This document shows, piece after piece, positions 54,300 to 63,381 of a DNA stretch of 64,000 nucleotides. The stretch spans positions 2,462,501 to 2,526,500 of the forward strand of contig NC_017790.1 of NCBI RefSeq assembly GCF_000252445.1, in the 5' to 3' direction. Made by a program: the position numbers and the translations under genes. Each line of letters begins with the position of its first letter. Position 1 is the first letter of the stretch. The notes beneath the pieces are model-generated. The model was not told the DNA's origin. It made no database searches and saw only the letters and a program-made list of their open reading frames with translations. Origin of the DNA: Deinococcus gobiensis I-0 (GTDB lineage Bacteria; Deinococcota; Deinococci; Deinococcales; Deinococcaceae).

Positions 54300-54469
54300 C
54301 CAAAGGTGAGAGCAGCGACGTGGACAACCACGAAGTCATCGAGAGCGCCATGCAGGGGGCCGACGGCAACGAGGACGCCAGTGGCCTGAACCCCGACCCG
54401 GCCGTGCGCGAGGAGAAGCTCCAGGAAGTGCAGGAGAATCTCGCGGAGCTGAGCGGCGAGCAGAAGTAG
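54296..54469 (+). CDS. Small acidic protein of unknown function, coupled to lycopene cyclase
   Basis: 57 residues, strongly acidic ([14 protein letters not shown]..., then an [19 protein letters not shown] coiled-coil-like end). Its ATG lies inside the stop of the lycopene cyclase gene (ATGA), so it is translated from the same message. No homologue recognised. It could be a stress or assembly factor, but nothing in the sequence says so. Confidence 0.7.
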   Translation: MTKGESSDVDNHEVIESAMQGADGNEDASGLNPDPAVREEKLQEVQENLAELSGEQK

Positions 54470-54546
54470 CGCGAACCGGAACGGCCCCGGCCACACTCGC
54501 AGGCACACTTGCCGACGTTCTGGGTACAGCTCCGGGCCCGGAAGGG

Positions 54547-54574
54547 TTGCCTCCCATCCGGCGACTCCTATACT
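54547..54574 (+). promoter_or_regulatory. sdaAB promoter (leaderless)
   Basis: TTGCCT (54547-54552), a 16-nt spacer and TATACT (54569-54574), ending 6 nt before the ATG at 54581. No Shine-Dalgarno. Confidence 0.7.
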
Positions 54575-54580
54575 GCCCGC

Positions 54581-55246
<666 letters not shown>

Positions 55247-55660
55247 GGCGGCCTCCACTCCACTGTTGCCGTGAGCTTCTGTTCGAGCGGGCGCCGATGA
55301 ATGGCGCCCGCTCTGCTTGGCCCCTCCGGGTTCCTGTCGCCGCAGCTCCAGCTTTTCGCACAACAGCCGCCGGTGACCTGACGACGGACTTCCGCCTGAG
55401 ACGGGGCGCTGCCGGGCCCTTTCGGCGTTCAGGCGAGAGGTAGACGCCGCGTCGTCTGGGCGTTGGGCTGCTGGCGAAGCACCCTCTCCCCCATCCGTCC
55501 CCACCTCCCGGACATCGGGACGCCACTCGTCTAGGCACCTCACGTCGGCAGCCTACACTGGGAGCCCATACCGCACTGTCCGTGCCGTTCAGCGGTCGGC
55601 GCCGCGTCCGGAAGGTCGGTCCACGCCCCGCACCGTCCGTTCCCCAGGAGGAGCCCCACC
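55247..55660. other. 414-nt intergenic stretch between serine dehydratase genes
   Basis: Contains a hairpin at 55285-55313 (GAGCGGGCGCC pairing with GGCGCCCGCTC), likely ending sdaAB transcription, a candidate -10 TACACT at 55554-55559, and a Shine-Dalgarno AGGAGGAG before the TTG start of sdaAA. No gene seen. Confidence 0.5.
55285..55313 (+). terminator. Hairpin terminator after sdaAB
   Basis: GAGCGGGCGCC (55285-55295) pairs perfectly with GGCGCCCGCTC (55303-55313) over a 7-nt loop. T-tract weak. Confidence 0.6.
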
Positions 55661-56563
55661 TTGACCCCGTCCGACCTCACGCTCGAAGCCCTGATGAACG
55701 CCCCCGCCCCTGCCTCGGCCTGGGTGCTGGAGCGCGACTGCGCCGAGACGGGCCTGGACCCGGCGGACATCCGCGCCGAGATGCTGCGCCGCATCGGCGA
55801 GATGCGCGCGAGCATCGCGCGGGGGCTGGCGAGCCGCGCCCCGAGCATCACGGGCATGGTCGGCTGGAACGCCCAGGGCCTGTGGGAGGCGCCCGACGTG
55901 CTGAACGCCCCCCTGATCCGGCGGGTACAGGCCTACGCGATGGCCGTGAACGAGGAGAACGCCCGCATGGGCCGCATCGTCGCCGCGCCGACCGCCGGCA
56001 GCGCGGGCACGATTCCGGGCGCGCTGATCGGGGTGGCCGACCACCTGGGCCTCGGGGACGAGCGGCTGGTAGACCCCATGATCCTGGCGGCGGGCGTGGG
56101 CAAGGCCATCAGCAAGCGCATGTTCATCTCGGGCGCGGCGGGGGGCTGCCAGGCCGAGATCGGGTCGAGCGCCGCGATGGCCGCCGCCGCCGTGGTCGAG
56201 CTGCTGGGCGGCACCCCGCGCGCCGCCGTGCAGGCCGCGAGCATGGCCCTGATGAACACCATCGGGCTGGTGTGCGACCCGGTGGGCGGGTATGTGGAAG
56301 TGCCCTGCGTGAGCCGCAACGCCTTTTACGCCGTGCACGCGGTGAGTGCGGCGCAGCTCGCCCTGGCGCAGCTGGAGAGCTTCATTCCGCCCGACGAGGT
56401 GCTGGGCGCGATGGCCTCGGTGGGCCGCATGATGCCCGCCGCGCTGCGCGAAACCGCCGAGGGTGGGCTGGCCCAGACCCCGACCGGGCTGGCCGTGACC
56501 GCCCGCATGGAGGGCCGCGAGCCGGAAGGCCCCAGCGGAATGGTCGAGCTGCCGATGGCGTGA
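55661..56563 (+). CDS. sdaAA: L-serine ammonia-lyase, iron-sulfur type, alpha subunit
   Basis: 300 residues. Catalytic subunit with the 4Fe-4S cluster: conserved Cys in [16 protein letters not shown], and [14 protein letters not shown]. Also [16 protein letters not shown] near 105. Starts at a TTG (55661) with AGGAGGAG about 8 nt upstream; no ATG fits the homology. About 400 nt from the beta-chain gene, so separate transcription is possible. Confidence 0.93.
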   Translation: MTPSDLTLEALMNAPAPASAWVLERDCAETGLDPADIRAEMLRRIGEMRASIARGLASRAPSITGMVGWNAQGLWEAPDVLNAPLIRRVQAYAMAVNEENARMGRIVAAPTAGSAGTIPGALIGVADHLGLGDERLVDPMILAAGVGKAISKRMFISGAAGGCQAEIGSSAAMAAAAVVELLGGTPRAAVQAASMALMNTIGLVCDPVGGYVEVPCVSRNAFYAVHAVSAAQLALAQLESFIPPDEVLGAMASVGRMMPAALRETAEGGLAQTPTGLAVTARMEGREPEGPSGMVELPMA

Positions 56564-56567
56564 GGAA

Positions 56568-56939
56568 TCAGGTACGTGGGGTGAACACGCCCCGCGCCGA
56601 AGTTGCGGTTCCTGCTGCTGAGCAGGCGAGCACGACCAGAACGCCACCGAGCGGCCACCCTGTCCCCGACAACAAGGTTCCCAGGCCCGCAGCCACGCCC
56701 ACCCATAACGGGCGCATACCGCACGCACCCAGAGCCGCGCCGAGCAGGGCCGCAAGACCCAACTGCCCAGTTCCCTCCACGAGCCGCAGCCCTAGCCCGA
56801 AGGCCAGCACGCCGGGCCACAGGGCCCATATCGCGGCGAGCGTCCGCGTCCGCCCGGTTCTCCAGGCCCAGTCCGGGTCGTGGGGCTGCACATGGGCGGC
56901 CTCGTTCTCCATGGCGCGGCCCCAGTCCGGGTCGGTCAT
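56568..56939 (-). CDS. Small membrane protein, second of a PadR-linked pair
   Basis: 123 residues. Soluble start [30 protein letters not shown], then three to four hydrophobic segments. The first 30 residues (DW-AME-EA...DP-W) resemble those of the upstream partner, so the two are related. No known family recognised. The start overlaps the partner's stop (ATGA). Confidence 0.75.
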   Translation of the reverse strand: MTDPDWGRAMENEAAHVQPHDPDWAWRTGRTRTLAAIWALWPGVLAFGLGLRLVEGTGQLGLAALLGAALGACGMRPLWVGVAAGLGTLLSGTGWPLGGVLVVLACSAAGTATSARGVFTPRT

Positions 56940-57493
56940 GCCCGTTCCCCCCACCGCGCACGCAGCCAGCGGCCCAGGCCCAGGCCTAGGAATGCCAGGA
57001 CGGTCCCACCGGAAGCCTGGAGGACAGAGGTGTTGAGCCCAATGAACCTGGCCAGACGCAAGGGCTGACCGTCATCCAGGACGATTCCGGGTTGCCAGCC
57101 CAGAAGCTCGACTGCACCTGCCACTGCCAGCACGCCGACCGGCAGCAGAGCGAATACCGCGACCCCTACCCGCCGCCTCACGCCTGCCAACCCCAGCGCG
57201 AACGATGCGATCAGCAAACTCAGGGCTAGCACCGCGTCCAGGGCCTGCGGACTGTCATTCAACCAACAGCCAACAGGTGTCGGACGCAGATGCAACGAAC
57301 AGTTGACCAGAACGATCCAGGCCCACCAGAACACGATGCCGGGCATCAGAACCCCCACCACAGAAAGCACCATGTCGGCCGGCAACCCGCGCACCGGCTC
57401 CCAGGCGGCGGCGCGGCGCGTCTGCGCGGCCCAGACCGGGTCGTCCACGCTATCGGCCTCACGTTCCATCGCTGTCTTCCAGTCCGGGGTCAT
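56936..57493 (-). CDS. Small membrane protein, first of a PadR-linked pair
   Basis: 185 residues. Soluble start [29 protein letters not shown], then four membrane segments: [56 protein letters not shown] and a last one. No family recognised. Its ATG overlaps the PadR stop (ATGA), the usual arrangement in which PadR controls a membrane target. Confidence 0.75.
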   Translation of the reverse strand: MTPDWKTAMEREADSVDDPVWAAQTRRAAAWEPVRGLPADMVLSVVGVLMPGIVFWWAWIVLVNCSLHLRPTPVGCWLNDSPQALDAVLALSLLIASFALGLAGVRRRVGVAVFALLPVGVLAVAGAVELLGWQPGIVLDDGQPLRLARFIGLNTSVLQASGGTVLAFLGLGLGRWLRARWGERA

Positions 57494-57792
57494 GGCAGCG
57501 CTCCTTTCAGGCCGGTCAGGGGGCTGGAATTCAGGCGTTCCTGCGCCAGTCGCACTCCTTCGTCGGTCAGGGTATAGAGGTGACGGGGGGGACGGCCACC
57601 GGGAGGCGCACTCTCCCACTCGGCCTTCAAGAAACCCTGCTCGTGGAGCCGTTGCAGGATCGGGTAGAGCGTGCCGCTCTTCAGGCCAGTCGCGCGGCTC
57701 AGGTCATAACCGTAGGTGGGCTGGGGCCGGGTTGCCAGCAGCGTCGCCAGCACGGCGCGGGTCGGCGGACTGGTGTTCGGAAGTCGGGGCAT
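57490..57792 (-). CDS. PadR family transcriptional regulator
   Basis: 100 residues. Winged helix: LATLLATRPQPTYGYDLSRATGLKSGTLYPILQRLHEQGFLKAEWE, then PPRHLYTLTDEGVRLAQERL; the short C-terminal helix marks the small PadR-s2 type. First gene of a three-gene operon with two related membrane proteins, each junction overlapping by ATGA. TTGACC-16-TAGAGT, 7 nt before the ATG, with a CTATATAG palindrome between -35 and -10. Confidence 0.92.
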   Translation of the reverse strand: MPRLPNTSPPTRAVLATLLATRPQPTYGYDLSRATGLKSGTLYPILQRLHEQGFLKAEWESAPPGGRPPRHLYTLTDEGVRLAQERLNSSPLTGLKGALP

Positions 57793-57799
57793 ATCACAT

Positions 57800-57827
57800 A
57801 CTCTACCTATATAGACTTTCAGGTCAA
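57800..57827 (-). promoter_or_regulatory. PadR operon promoter and candidate operator
   Basis: On the minus strand TTGACC (57822-57827), a 16-nt spacer and TAGAGT (57800-57805), 7 nt before the padR ATG. The spacer holds the palindrome CTATATAG (57807-57814), a plausible autorepression site. Confidence 0.7.
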
Positions 57828-57865
57828 GAGGTGGGCCGCTCCAGCTTCAGAGCGGCCCACCTGGG

Positions 57866-59041
57866 TCAAACCTGCGGTGCCAGAATCCCTACCGGCTCCG
57901 GCCTCAGCGTGGCGGCTGGCGCACTCTCCTCTCCCCGGGGCGTGACGAAGAAGAACGACAGCGCCAGCAGCAGGTACACGGCGATGAGCAGCACGCCCTC
58001 GAACCATGTCGCCTCGCCGTCCTTGGTCACGGTGGTCACGATGAGGGCGACCGCCACGATGGCGACGAGTTCGAGCGGGCTGCCGAACACCAGATTCATG
58101 GGCCGCCCGATGAAGTACGAGATGATGACGAGCAGCGGGGCCGTGAACAGCGCCACCTGGATGGTCGCCCCCACCGCGATGTTGATCGCCAGCCCGATCT
58201 TGCCCTGGCGCGCGAAGTAGCTGCCCGCGATGTACTCGGCGAAGTTGCCCACGACCGCCAGCACGATGATGCCCAGAAAGAAGGGACTGAGGCCCAGCGT
58301 GCTGCTCGTCGCCTCCAGTGCACCCGAAAGCATCTCCGATTCCAGGGCGATGAGGGCGGTCGCGCCCACGAGGACCGCCGCCGCCTTCCAGACCGGCCAC
58401 AGCGCGCCGCCCTCGCCGTGTCCCACGCCGTCGGCCCCTTCCTGCTCGTCGCTGGCGGCGAACACGTCCTTGTGGGTCACGAGGGTGTAGACCAGATTCA
58501 GCGCGTACACGGCGATCAGCACGACCGCCACGCCCAGGCTCAGGTACTCGTCGAGGTTGTTGCGGATCGCCTCGGTGCCCGCCAGAAAGCCCGGCAACCG
58601 CTCGGTGTAGTCGAAGAAGGCCGGGATGAGCAGCGCGATGACGGCCAGGAACAGCATGGAGTTGAGCTGCCCGGCGTTCGCCCCGCTAAATTTCTGGCGA
58701 CTGCGACCGAAGCTGCCGATGAGGATGGCCAGCCCCAGCCCCAGCAGCGCATTGCCGATGATGCTGCCGGTAATCTGCGCCTTGACGACCGCCACGTTGC
58801 CCGACAGCAGCACGAAGATGGCGATGATGAGTTCGGCGAGGTTGCCGAAGGTGACGTTCAGCAGCCCGCCGACCGTCTGCCCGGCGCGCTCGGCGACCTG
58901 CTCGGTGGCGCGGCGCAGCCAGTCGGCCAGCGGGATGATGGCGACCGTCGCCGTGAAGAAGACCCACAGGGGCGGGGCCTTGACCGCGTATTCCAGCAGC
59001 AGACTGACTGGAATGAACAGCAGGAGGAGGTTCATCCACAT
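57866..59041 (-). CDS. Calcium/proton exchanger (CaCA family, Cax type)
   Basis: 391 residues, about 10-11 membrane segments. The two inverted alpha repeats carry [16 protein letters not shown] and [15 protein letters not shown] (G-N-x-x-E signatures), where Glu residues bind the cation. A His/acidic loop lies mid-protein ([16 protein letters not shown]). Expels Ca2+ in exchange for H+. I start at 59041, because TACACT (59049-59054) is 7 nt upstream; alternatives at 59065 and 59035 are in frame. Confidence 0.92.
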   Translation of the reverse strand: MWMNLLLLFIPVSLLLEYAVKAPPLWVFFTATVAIIPLADWLRRATEQVAERAGQTVGGLLNVTFGNLAELIIAIFVLLSGNVAVVKAQITGSIIGNALLGLGLAILIGSFGRSRQKFSGANAGQLNSMLFLAVIALLIPAFFDYTERLPGFLAGTEAIRNNLDEYLSLGVAVVLIAVYALNLVYTLVTHKDVFAASDEQEGADGVGHGEGGALWPVWKAAAVLVGATALIALESEMLSGALEATSSTLGLSPFFLGIIVLAVVGNFAEYIAGSYFARQGKIGLAINIAVGATIQVALFTAPLLVIISYFIGRPMNLVFGSPLELVAIVAVALIVTTVTKDGEATWFEGVLLIAVYLLLALSFFFVTPRGEESAPAATLRPEPVGILAPQV

Positions 59042-59064
59042 GCCGGCAAGTGTAAGCCTCATCA

Positions 59065-59099
59065 CAAGGGCGGGCCGGCGACACCCGCCGGCCCGCCCT
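59065..59099 (-). terminator. Terminator of lysS
   Basis: AAGGGCGGGCCGGCG pairs with CGCCGGCCCGCCCTT over a 5-nt loop, between lysS and the exchanger gene. It overlaps the exchanger promoter region; T-tract short. Confidence 0.7.
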
Positions 59100-59109
59100 T
59101 GGTCAATCC

Positions 59110-60669
59110 TTAGTCCTGCGTTTCGGGGGCCGCCTCGCCGCCCACAGCCTCGGGGCGCAGCAGCGGGAACAGCAGCACGTCGCGGATCGAGTCGCGGTCG
59201 GTGAGCAGCATGGCGAGGCGGTCCATGCCCATGCCCATGCCGGCGGTCGGGGGCATGCCGTACTCCAGGGCCAGCAGGAAGTCCTCGTCCTGCTGGTGCG
59301 CCTCGTCGTCGCCGGCGTCGCGGCGCGAGGTCTGGGCCTCGAAGCGGGCGCGCTGGTCCAGGGCGTCGTTCAGCTCGGAGTAGATGGGGGCCAGCTCGAA
59401 ACCCGCCACGTACAGGTCGGCGCGCTCGGCCAGCCCCTCGCGGCTGCGGTGCGCCTTGACGAGCGGGCTGATGACCAGCGGCATGTCGGTCAGGAAGGTG
59501 GGGTTCTGGAGCAGCGGCTCGACGTACTCGCCGCCCAGCTTGTCGAGCAGCTTGTAGTCGGGCGTCTTGCGGTGCTCGGGGTGGCGCTCGTCGCTCCAGG
59601 CGCGCAGCCTGGGCAGGTCGAGCGGGTCGAAGTCCATGCCCGCCTGTTCTTTGAGCGCCGTCACGAAATCCAGCCGCCTGAAGGGCAGTTCGAAACTGAT
59701 CTCCTTGCCCTGGTAGGTGAGTTTGGGCTCACCCTTGAGCTCGACCACGAGGTCGTGCAGCAGCTGTTCGACCAGCCGCATCATGTCCTCGTAGTCGCCG
59801 TAGGCGAAATACGCCTCCAGCATGGTGAACTCGGGGTTGTGGGTGCGGTCGATGCCCTCGTTGCGGTAGTTGCGGCCGATCTCGTAGACCTTCTCGAAAC
59901 CGCCGACCAGCAGCCGCTTGAGGTACAGCTCCAGGCTGATGCGCAGCGAGAACTCGTGCGAGAGCGCGTTGTGGAAGGTCTGGAAGGGCTTGGCCTCGGT
60001 GCCGCCGGGCACGGTCTGGAGGGTCGGCCCCTCGACCTCCATGAAGTCCTGCCGGTCGAGGAAATTGCGGATGAAGCGGATCATGCGCGAGCGCGTGCGG
60101 TACACCTCGCGGCTCTCGGGGTTGATCATCAGGTCGAGGTAGCGGCGGCGGGCACGCAGCTCCTCGTCCTGGAGGCCGTGGAACTTGCTGGGCAGGGGGT
60201 GCAGGCTCTTGACGAGCGGCTGCCACGAGGTCACGCGCAGGGTGAGCTGGCCGGTGCGCGTCACGAAGGGAAAGCCGCGCACGCCCACGATGTCCCCGAG
60301 GTCGATCTTCTTGGTCGCGTCGAAGTTCTCGGTGTCCTGTTTGGAAAAGTGCAGCTGGAGGTGCCCGAACTCGTCGCTCAGGTCCGCGAAGGCGGCCTTG
60401 CCCATGTGGCGCATCAGGGTGACGCGACCCGCCAGAACGTAGACCTCTTCGGGCCACTCCTGCCCCGCCTCCAGCTTGCCCGGCTCGCCGTCTTCTCCGG
60501 CTGCGGGTGCCGGGTGGGCCGCCAGCACGTCGCGGGCGTGGTGGGTGCGGGGGTAGCTGTAGGGGTGGGCCTCGAACCCGGCGGCGACCTGCGCGTCCAA
60601 GTTGTTCAGGCGGCTGACGGTCTGCTCGTGCAGGCCCTCGCGGCGCGGGGTGGGGGGAGCATCGGACAT
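59110..60669 (-). CDS. lysS: Lysine-tRNA ligase (class II)
   Basis: 519 residues. N-terminal OB-fold anticodon-binding domain ([22 protein letters not shown]). Class II catalytic core with motif 1 [16 protein letters not shown], motif 2 [22 protein letters not shown] and motif 3 [15 protein letters not shown] Glu/Pro-rich N-terminal extension precedes the OB fold. TATACT (60677-60682) lies 7 nt before the ATG (leaderless pattern). Confidence 0.97.
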   Translation of the reverse strand: MSDAPPTPRREGLHEQTVSRLNNLDAQVAAGFEAHPYSYPRTHHARDVLAAHPAPAAGEDGEPGKLEAGQEWPEEVYVLAGRVTLMRHMGKAAFADLSDEFGHLQLHFSKQDTENFDATKKIDLGDIVGVRGFPFVTRTGQLTLRVTSWQPLVKSLHPLPSKFHGLQDEELRARRRYLDLMINPESREVYRTRSRMIRFIRNFLDRQDFMEVEGPTLQTVPGGTEAKPFQTFHNALSHEFSLRISLELYLKRLLVGGFEKVYEIGRNYRNEGIDRTHNPEFTMLEAYFAYGDYEDMMRLVEQLLHDLVVELKGEPKLTYQGKEISFELPFRRLDFVTALKEQAGMDFDPLDLPRLRAWSDERHPEHRKTPDYKLLDKLGGEYVEPLLQNPTFLTDMPLVISPLVKAHRSREGLAERADLYVAGFELAPIYSELNDALDQRARFEAQTSRRDAGDDEAHQQDEDFLLALEYGMPPTAGMGMGMDRLAMLLTDRDSIRDVLLFPLLRPEAVGGEAAPETQD

Positions 60670-60814
60670 AAAGGCCAGTATAAGGGCGCTGGGAAGAAGG
60701 CGCGTGGCCTGTGGCCTGTGGCATGCAGAGAGAAGAGGAAACGAAGGCCTGATCTCCCTCAGATACTCAGGATCCGGAGCAAATCCACTTCAGGGACAGA
60801 CCACTTCCCACTGC

Positions 60815-61711
60815 CTACTTCCCGCCTTCCTCTCCTGGCCTCGGCCCGAAGGTCAGCGGCGCGTGGTCGGGCACGGCCTTGTCCGCGAATTCGTGCAGGC
60901 CCAGGCGGTCGGGGGCCTCCAGGTGATACCGGAAGTTCCAGAGGTAATGCTGCACCACCCGCTCGGGCAGGCCCAGCAGCTCGGCGTGGTGCGCCGACAC
61001 GCGGGCGAGGTGGCCGATTCCCTCGCGCCGCGCCTCCCGCATGGCCTGCACCAGCGCGGCGGGCGGCGGGTTGTCCTTGCGGTAGGCCCACACGGCGAAG
61101 GTGAAGGGGTGGCCGGTGAGGCGAAACCACTCCTCGGCCAGGTCGGTCACGGTGATGTCCGTGCCGCCCTGGCCCCGGCCGGTGTGCGGCAGCGTGGTCA
61201 TGGTGGTCTCCGGGGTCAGCGGCCCGACCACGCCGTACCACTCCTGGAGCGCATTGTTGCCGATGCGCAGTACGCCGTCGTATCCGGCCGCGAGCAGCTC
61301 CTGGGCCGGCCCCTCGGCGCGCTCCAGCACGGGCGAGAGGCCGCGCTCGCGCAGCAATACCTCCAGCAGCGCCACGCTCATGGCCGACTGGGCGGTCAGG
61401 GCCACGCGGCGCAGGTCCTCCAGCGGGCGGGTATGGAACAGGTTCACCGAATACACCGGCCCCAGCACCGCCACGCTGAAATCGGGCAGGGCCTGCAACA
61501 CGTCGGCGTGGTGGATGAACTCGACCGCACTGATGTTGGCGATGTCCACCTTGCCGGCCAGCAGCGCGGCGTTCATCTGGGTGGGCACCCCTGTAATGGC
61601 CGTGACTCCCGGCGGCAGCGTCAGCGGGTCGAGAATCGGCGCGACGTTGGTGTAGTGGATCCACCCGGCGCGGTAGGTCGGGGTTTCGGCAGTTCCGGCG
61701 ACTTCGGACAC
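60815..61711 (-). CDS. mqnA: Chorismate dehydratase MqnA (futalosine pathway)
   Basis: 298 residues. Periplasmic-binding-protein-like fold, MqnA/MqnD family. YRAGWIHYTNVAPILDPL at the N-terminus, PTQMNAALLAGKVDIANISAVEF (residue ~45-67), and FRLTGHPFTFAVWAYRKD near 195. Dehydrates chorismate to 3-enolpyruvylbenzoate, the first step of futalosine menaquinone synthesis. Starts at the GTG at 61711 because TATCAT (61718-61723) is 6 nt upstream; longer frames are rejected. Confidence 0.92.
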   Translation of the reverse strand: MSEVAGTAETPTYRAGWIHYTNVAPILDPLTLPPGVTAITGVPTQMNAALLAGKVDIANISAVEFIHHADVLQALPDFSVAVLGPVYSVNLFHTRPLEDLRRVALTAQSAMSVALLEVLLRERGLSPVLERAEGPAQELLAAGYDGVLRIGNNALQEWYGVVGPLTPETTMTTLPHTGRGQGGTDITVTDLAEEWFRLTGHPFTFAVWAYRKDNPPPAALVQAMREARREGIGHLARVSAHHAELLGLPERVVQHYLWNFRYHLEAPDRLGLHEFADKAVPDHAPLTFGPRPGEEGGK

Positions 61712-61775
61712 GGCGTGATGATAGGCCCGCCGCCCCCACACTGGATCACCGCCGCATTTAGATACCGGACTGCTC

Positions 61776-62117
61776 TCAGGGCACCACCTGCACGGCCACG
61801 CCCTGCCACACGCCGCCGCGCCGGGCATACAGGCGCGTGAAGCTCTGGAAACGCTCGCCATTCACGTACAGCGTGCCGCGCGTGACCCCCGCCTCCCCGT
61901 ACACGCGCGAGGCGTGACGCTCGAAGGCCAGGGCCACCGGCGGGTTGTGGGGCATAGAGGCAATCACGTCGCTCTTGGCGACCATGCGGCCGTCGGGCGC
62001 GAAGCCCACCCAGTCGTCGGCCAGCACGCGCGCCATCAGTGCCGGGTCGCGGCGGTGGTAGGCGGCGTTCCAGGCGTCGTCGGCGGCGAGCAGCGCGTCG
62101 AGGTCGGGGCCGCTCAG
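61776..62117 (-). CDS. NTF2-like (SnoaL/DUF4440) protein, apparently starting at CTG
   Basis: 113 residues if started at the CTG 62117. The reading DLDALLAADDAWNAAYHRRD then ARVLADDWVGFAPDG is the classical N-terminal helix and first strand of NTF2-like domains; the C-terminus ends in a strand GVWQGVAVQVVP. No ATG, GTG or TTG exists in this frame between an upstream stop and the ATG at 62036, which would delete the first helix. The CTG overlaps the mqnE stop (CTGA), the same coupling geometry as ATGA/GTGA elsewhere here. Function unknown. Confidence 0.72.
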   Translation of the reverse strand: MSGPDLDALLAADDAWNAAYHRRDPALMARVLADDWVGFAPDGRMVAKSDVIASMPHNPPVALAFERHASRVYGEAGVTRGTLYVNGERFQSFTRLYARRGGVWQGVAVQVVP

Positions 62118-63259
62118 TCGGCGGCCTCGGCGTCCGGGCGCGGGAAGGTCTCCAGCTCGTTGTAGTAGGCGTCACGCAGCACCGGCGTGCGCCCGGCGTG
62201 CTGGATCATGCGGATCATGCCCGCCTCGCTGAGCTTCATGGGGCTGGTGGCCCCCGCCGCGTGCGCGATGTGCTCCTCCTGAATCGTGCCGTCGATGTCC
62301 GACACGCCCCAGTCGAGGCTCACCTGCGTCAGCTCCGAACCGATCATGACCCAGTAGCCCTTGATGTGCGGGAAATTGTCGAGATAGATGCGCGCCACCG
62401 CGAGGTTGCGCAGGTCGTCGAGGCCGGTCGTGAAATCGGTCTTGCCGAGGTTCTGCGCCAGCGTGTTGCCCAGCGGCTGGAAGGCCAGCGGAATGAAGGC
62501 ATGGAACCCGCCGCCGTAGCGGCTCATGCTGTCGTCCTGCAGGGTGCGCAGACGGTCCATATGGTCGAGGCGTTCTTCGAGCGTCTCGATGTGACCGTAG
62601 AGCATGGTGGCGTTCGTGCGCATGCCCAGGCTGTGGGCCTCGCTGTGGATCTGGAGCCACTTCTCGGCCTTCACCTTGTTCTTGGCGACCTGCTTGCGCA
62701 CCCGGTCGGCGAAGATCTCGGCGCCGCCGCCCGGCATGGCCGAGAGGCCCGCGTCCTGAAGCTCGCGCAGCACCTCCAGCGTGGGTTTCTTGGAAATCCG
62801 GCTCAGGTGCTCGATCTCGGCCGCCGTGAACGCCTTGACCTGAAGGTCGGGGAAGGCCTCGCGCAGCTCGCGCACCATCGCCGGGTAGTACTCCCACTTG
62901 TGGTTGGGGTGGTGCCCGCTGCTCATGTGCAGCTCGGTGATGCCCGGCAGGTAGCGCTTGCGGACCTGCGCGGCCACCTCTTCGGGGCTGTAGTCCCAGG
63001 CGCGTTCCTCGCCCTTGTGCGCGGCGAAGGCGCAGAAGGTGCAGCCCACGTAACAGATGTTGGTGAATTCCAGGCGCATCGAGTGCACGAAGAACACCTT
63101 GTCGCCGTGCAGCGCCTCCTTCCGCATGTTCGCCAGCCGCATCAGCGCGTTGAGGTCGTGGGTATGGAACAGCTGCATTCCCTCGTCGAAGGTCAGCCGC
63201 TCCCCCGCCTCGACCTTGCGGACGATGGGCGCGAGACTCTGGTCGCGAAGCCACTTCAT
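62114..63259 (-). CDS. mqnE: Aminodeoxyfutalosine synthase MqnE (radical SAM)
   Basis: 381 residues. Radical SAM cluster Cys69, Cys73, Cys76 in CYVGCTFCAFAAHKGEERAW. LHMSSGHHPNHKWEYYP and the AFTAAEIEHLS segment separate MqnE from MqnC. Joins the mqnA product to SAM-derived adenosyl to give 6-amino-6-deoxyfutalosine. TATGCT (63267-63272) lies 7 nt before the ATG. Its stop overlaps the downstream NTF2-like gene (CTGA); mqnA follows after that. Confidence 0.95.
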   Translation of the reverse strand: MKWLRDQSLAPIVRKVEAGERLTFDEGMQLFHTHDLNALMRLANMRKEALHGDKVFFVHSMRLEFTNICYVGCTFCAFAAHKGEERAWDYSPEEVAAQVRKRYLPGITELHMSSGHHPNHKWEYYPAMVRELREAFPDLQVKAFTAAEIEHLSRISKKPTLEVLRELQDAGLSAMPGGGAEIFADRVRKQVAKNKVKAEKWLQIHSEAHSLGMRTNATMLYGHIETLEERLDHMDRLRTLQDDSMSRYGGGFHAFIPLAFQPLGNTLAQNLGKTDFTTGLDDLRNLAVARIYLDNFPHIKGYWVMIGSELTQVSLDWGVSDIDGTIQEEHIAHAAGATSPMKLSEAGMIRMIQHAGRTPVLRDAYYNELETFPRPDAEAAD

Positions 63260-63309
63260 AGAGCAGAGCATACGCCTGGGCCGGAGAAGGGTTTGTGGTG
63301 AGGGCGCAG

Positions 63310-63360
63310 AACAGGGGAAGGGGGGCCGCGAGCGTTCGCCCCCGGCCCCCCTTCCCTGTT
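63310..63360 (-). terminator. Hairpin between the DppC-type permease and mqnE genes
   Basis: AACAGGGGAAGGGGGGCCG (63310-63328) pairs with CGGCCCCCCTTCCCTGTT (63343-63360) with one mismatch, a very stable stem. No T-run, so possibly RNA stabiliser as well as terminator. Confidence 0.65.
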
Positions 63361-63381
63361 CCGCTTCTGGTGCGCCGAGTT

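Noticed and set aside
61776..62036. 86-residue NTF2-like protein started at the ATG 62036
   Set aside because: Would delete the conserved first helix that is plainly encoded upstream in frame.
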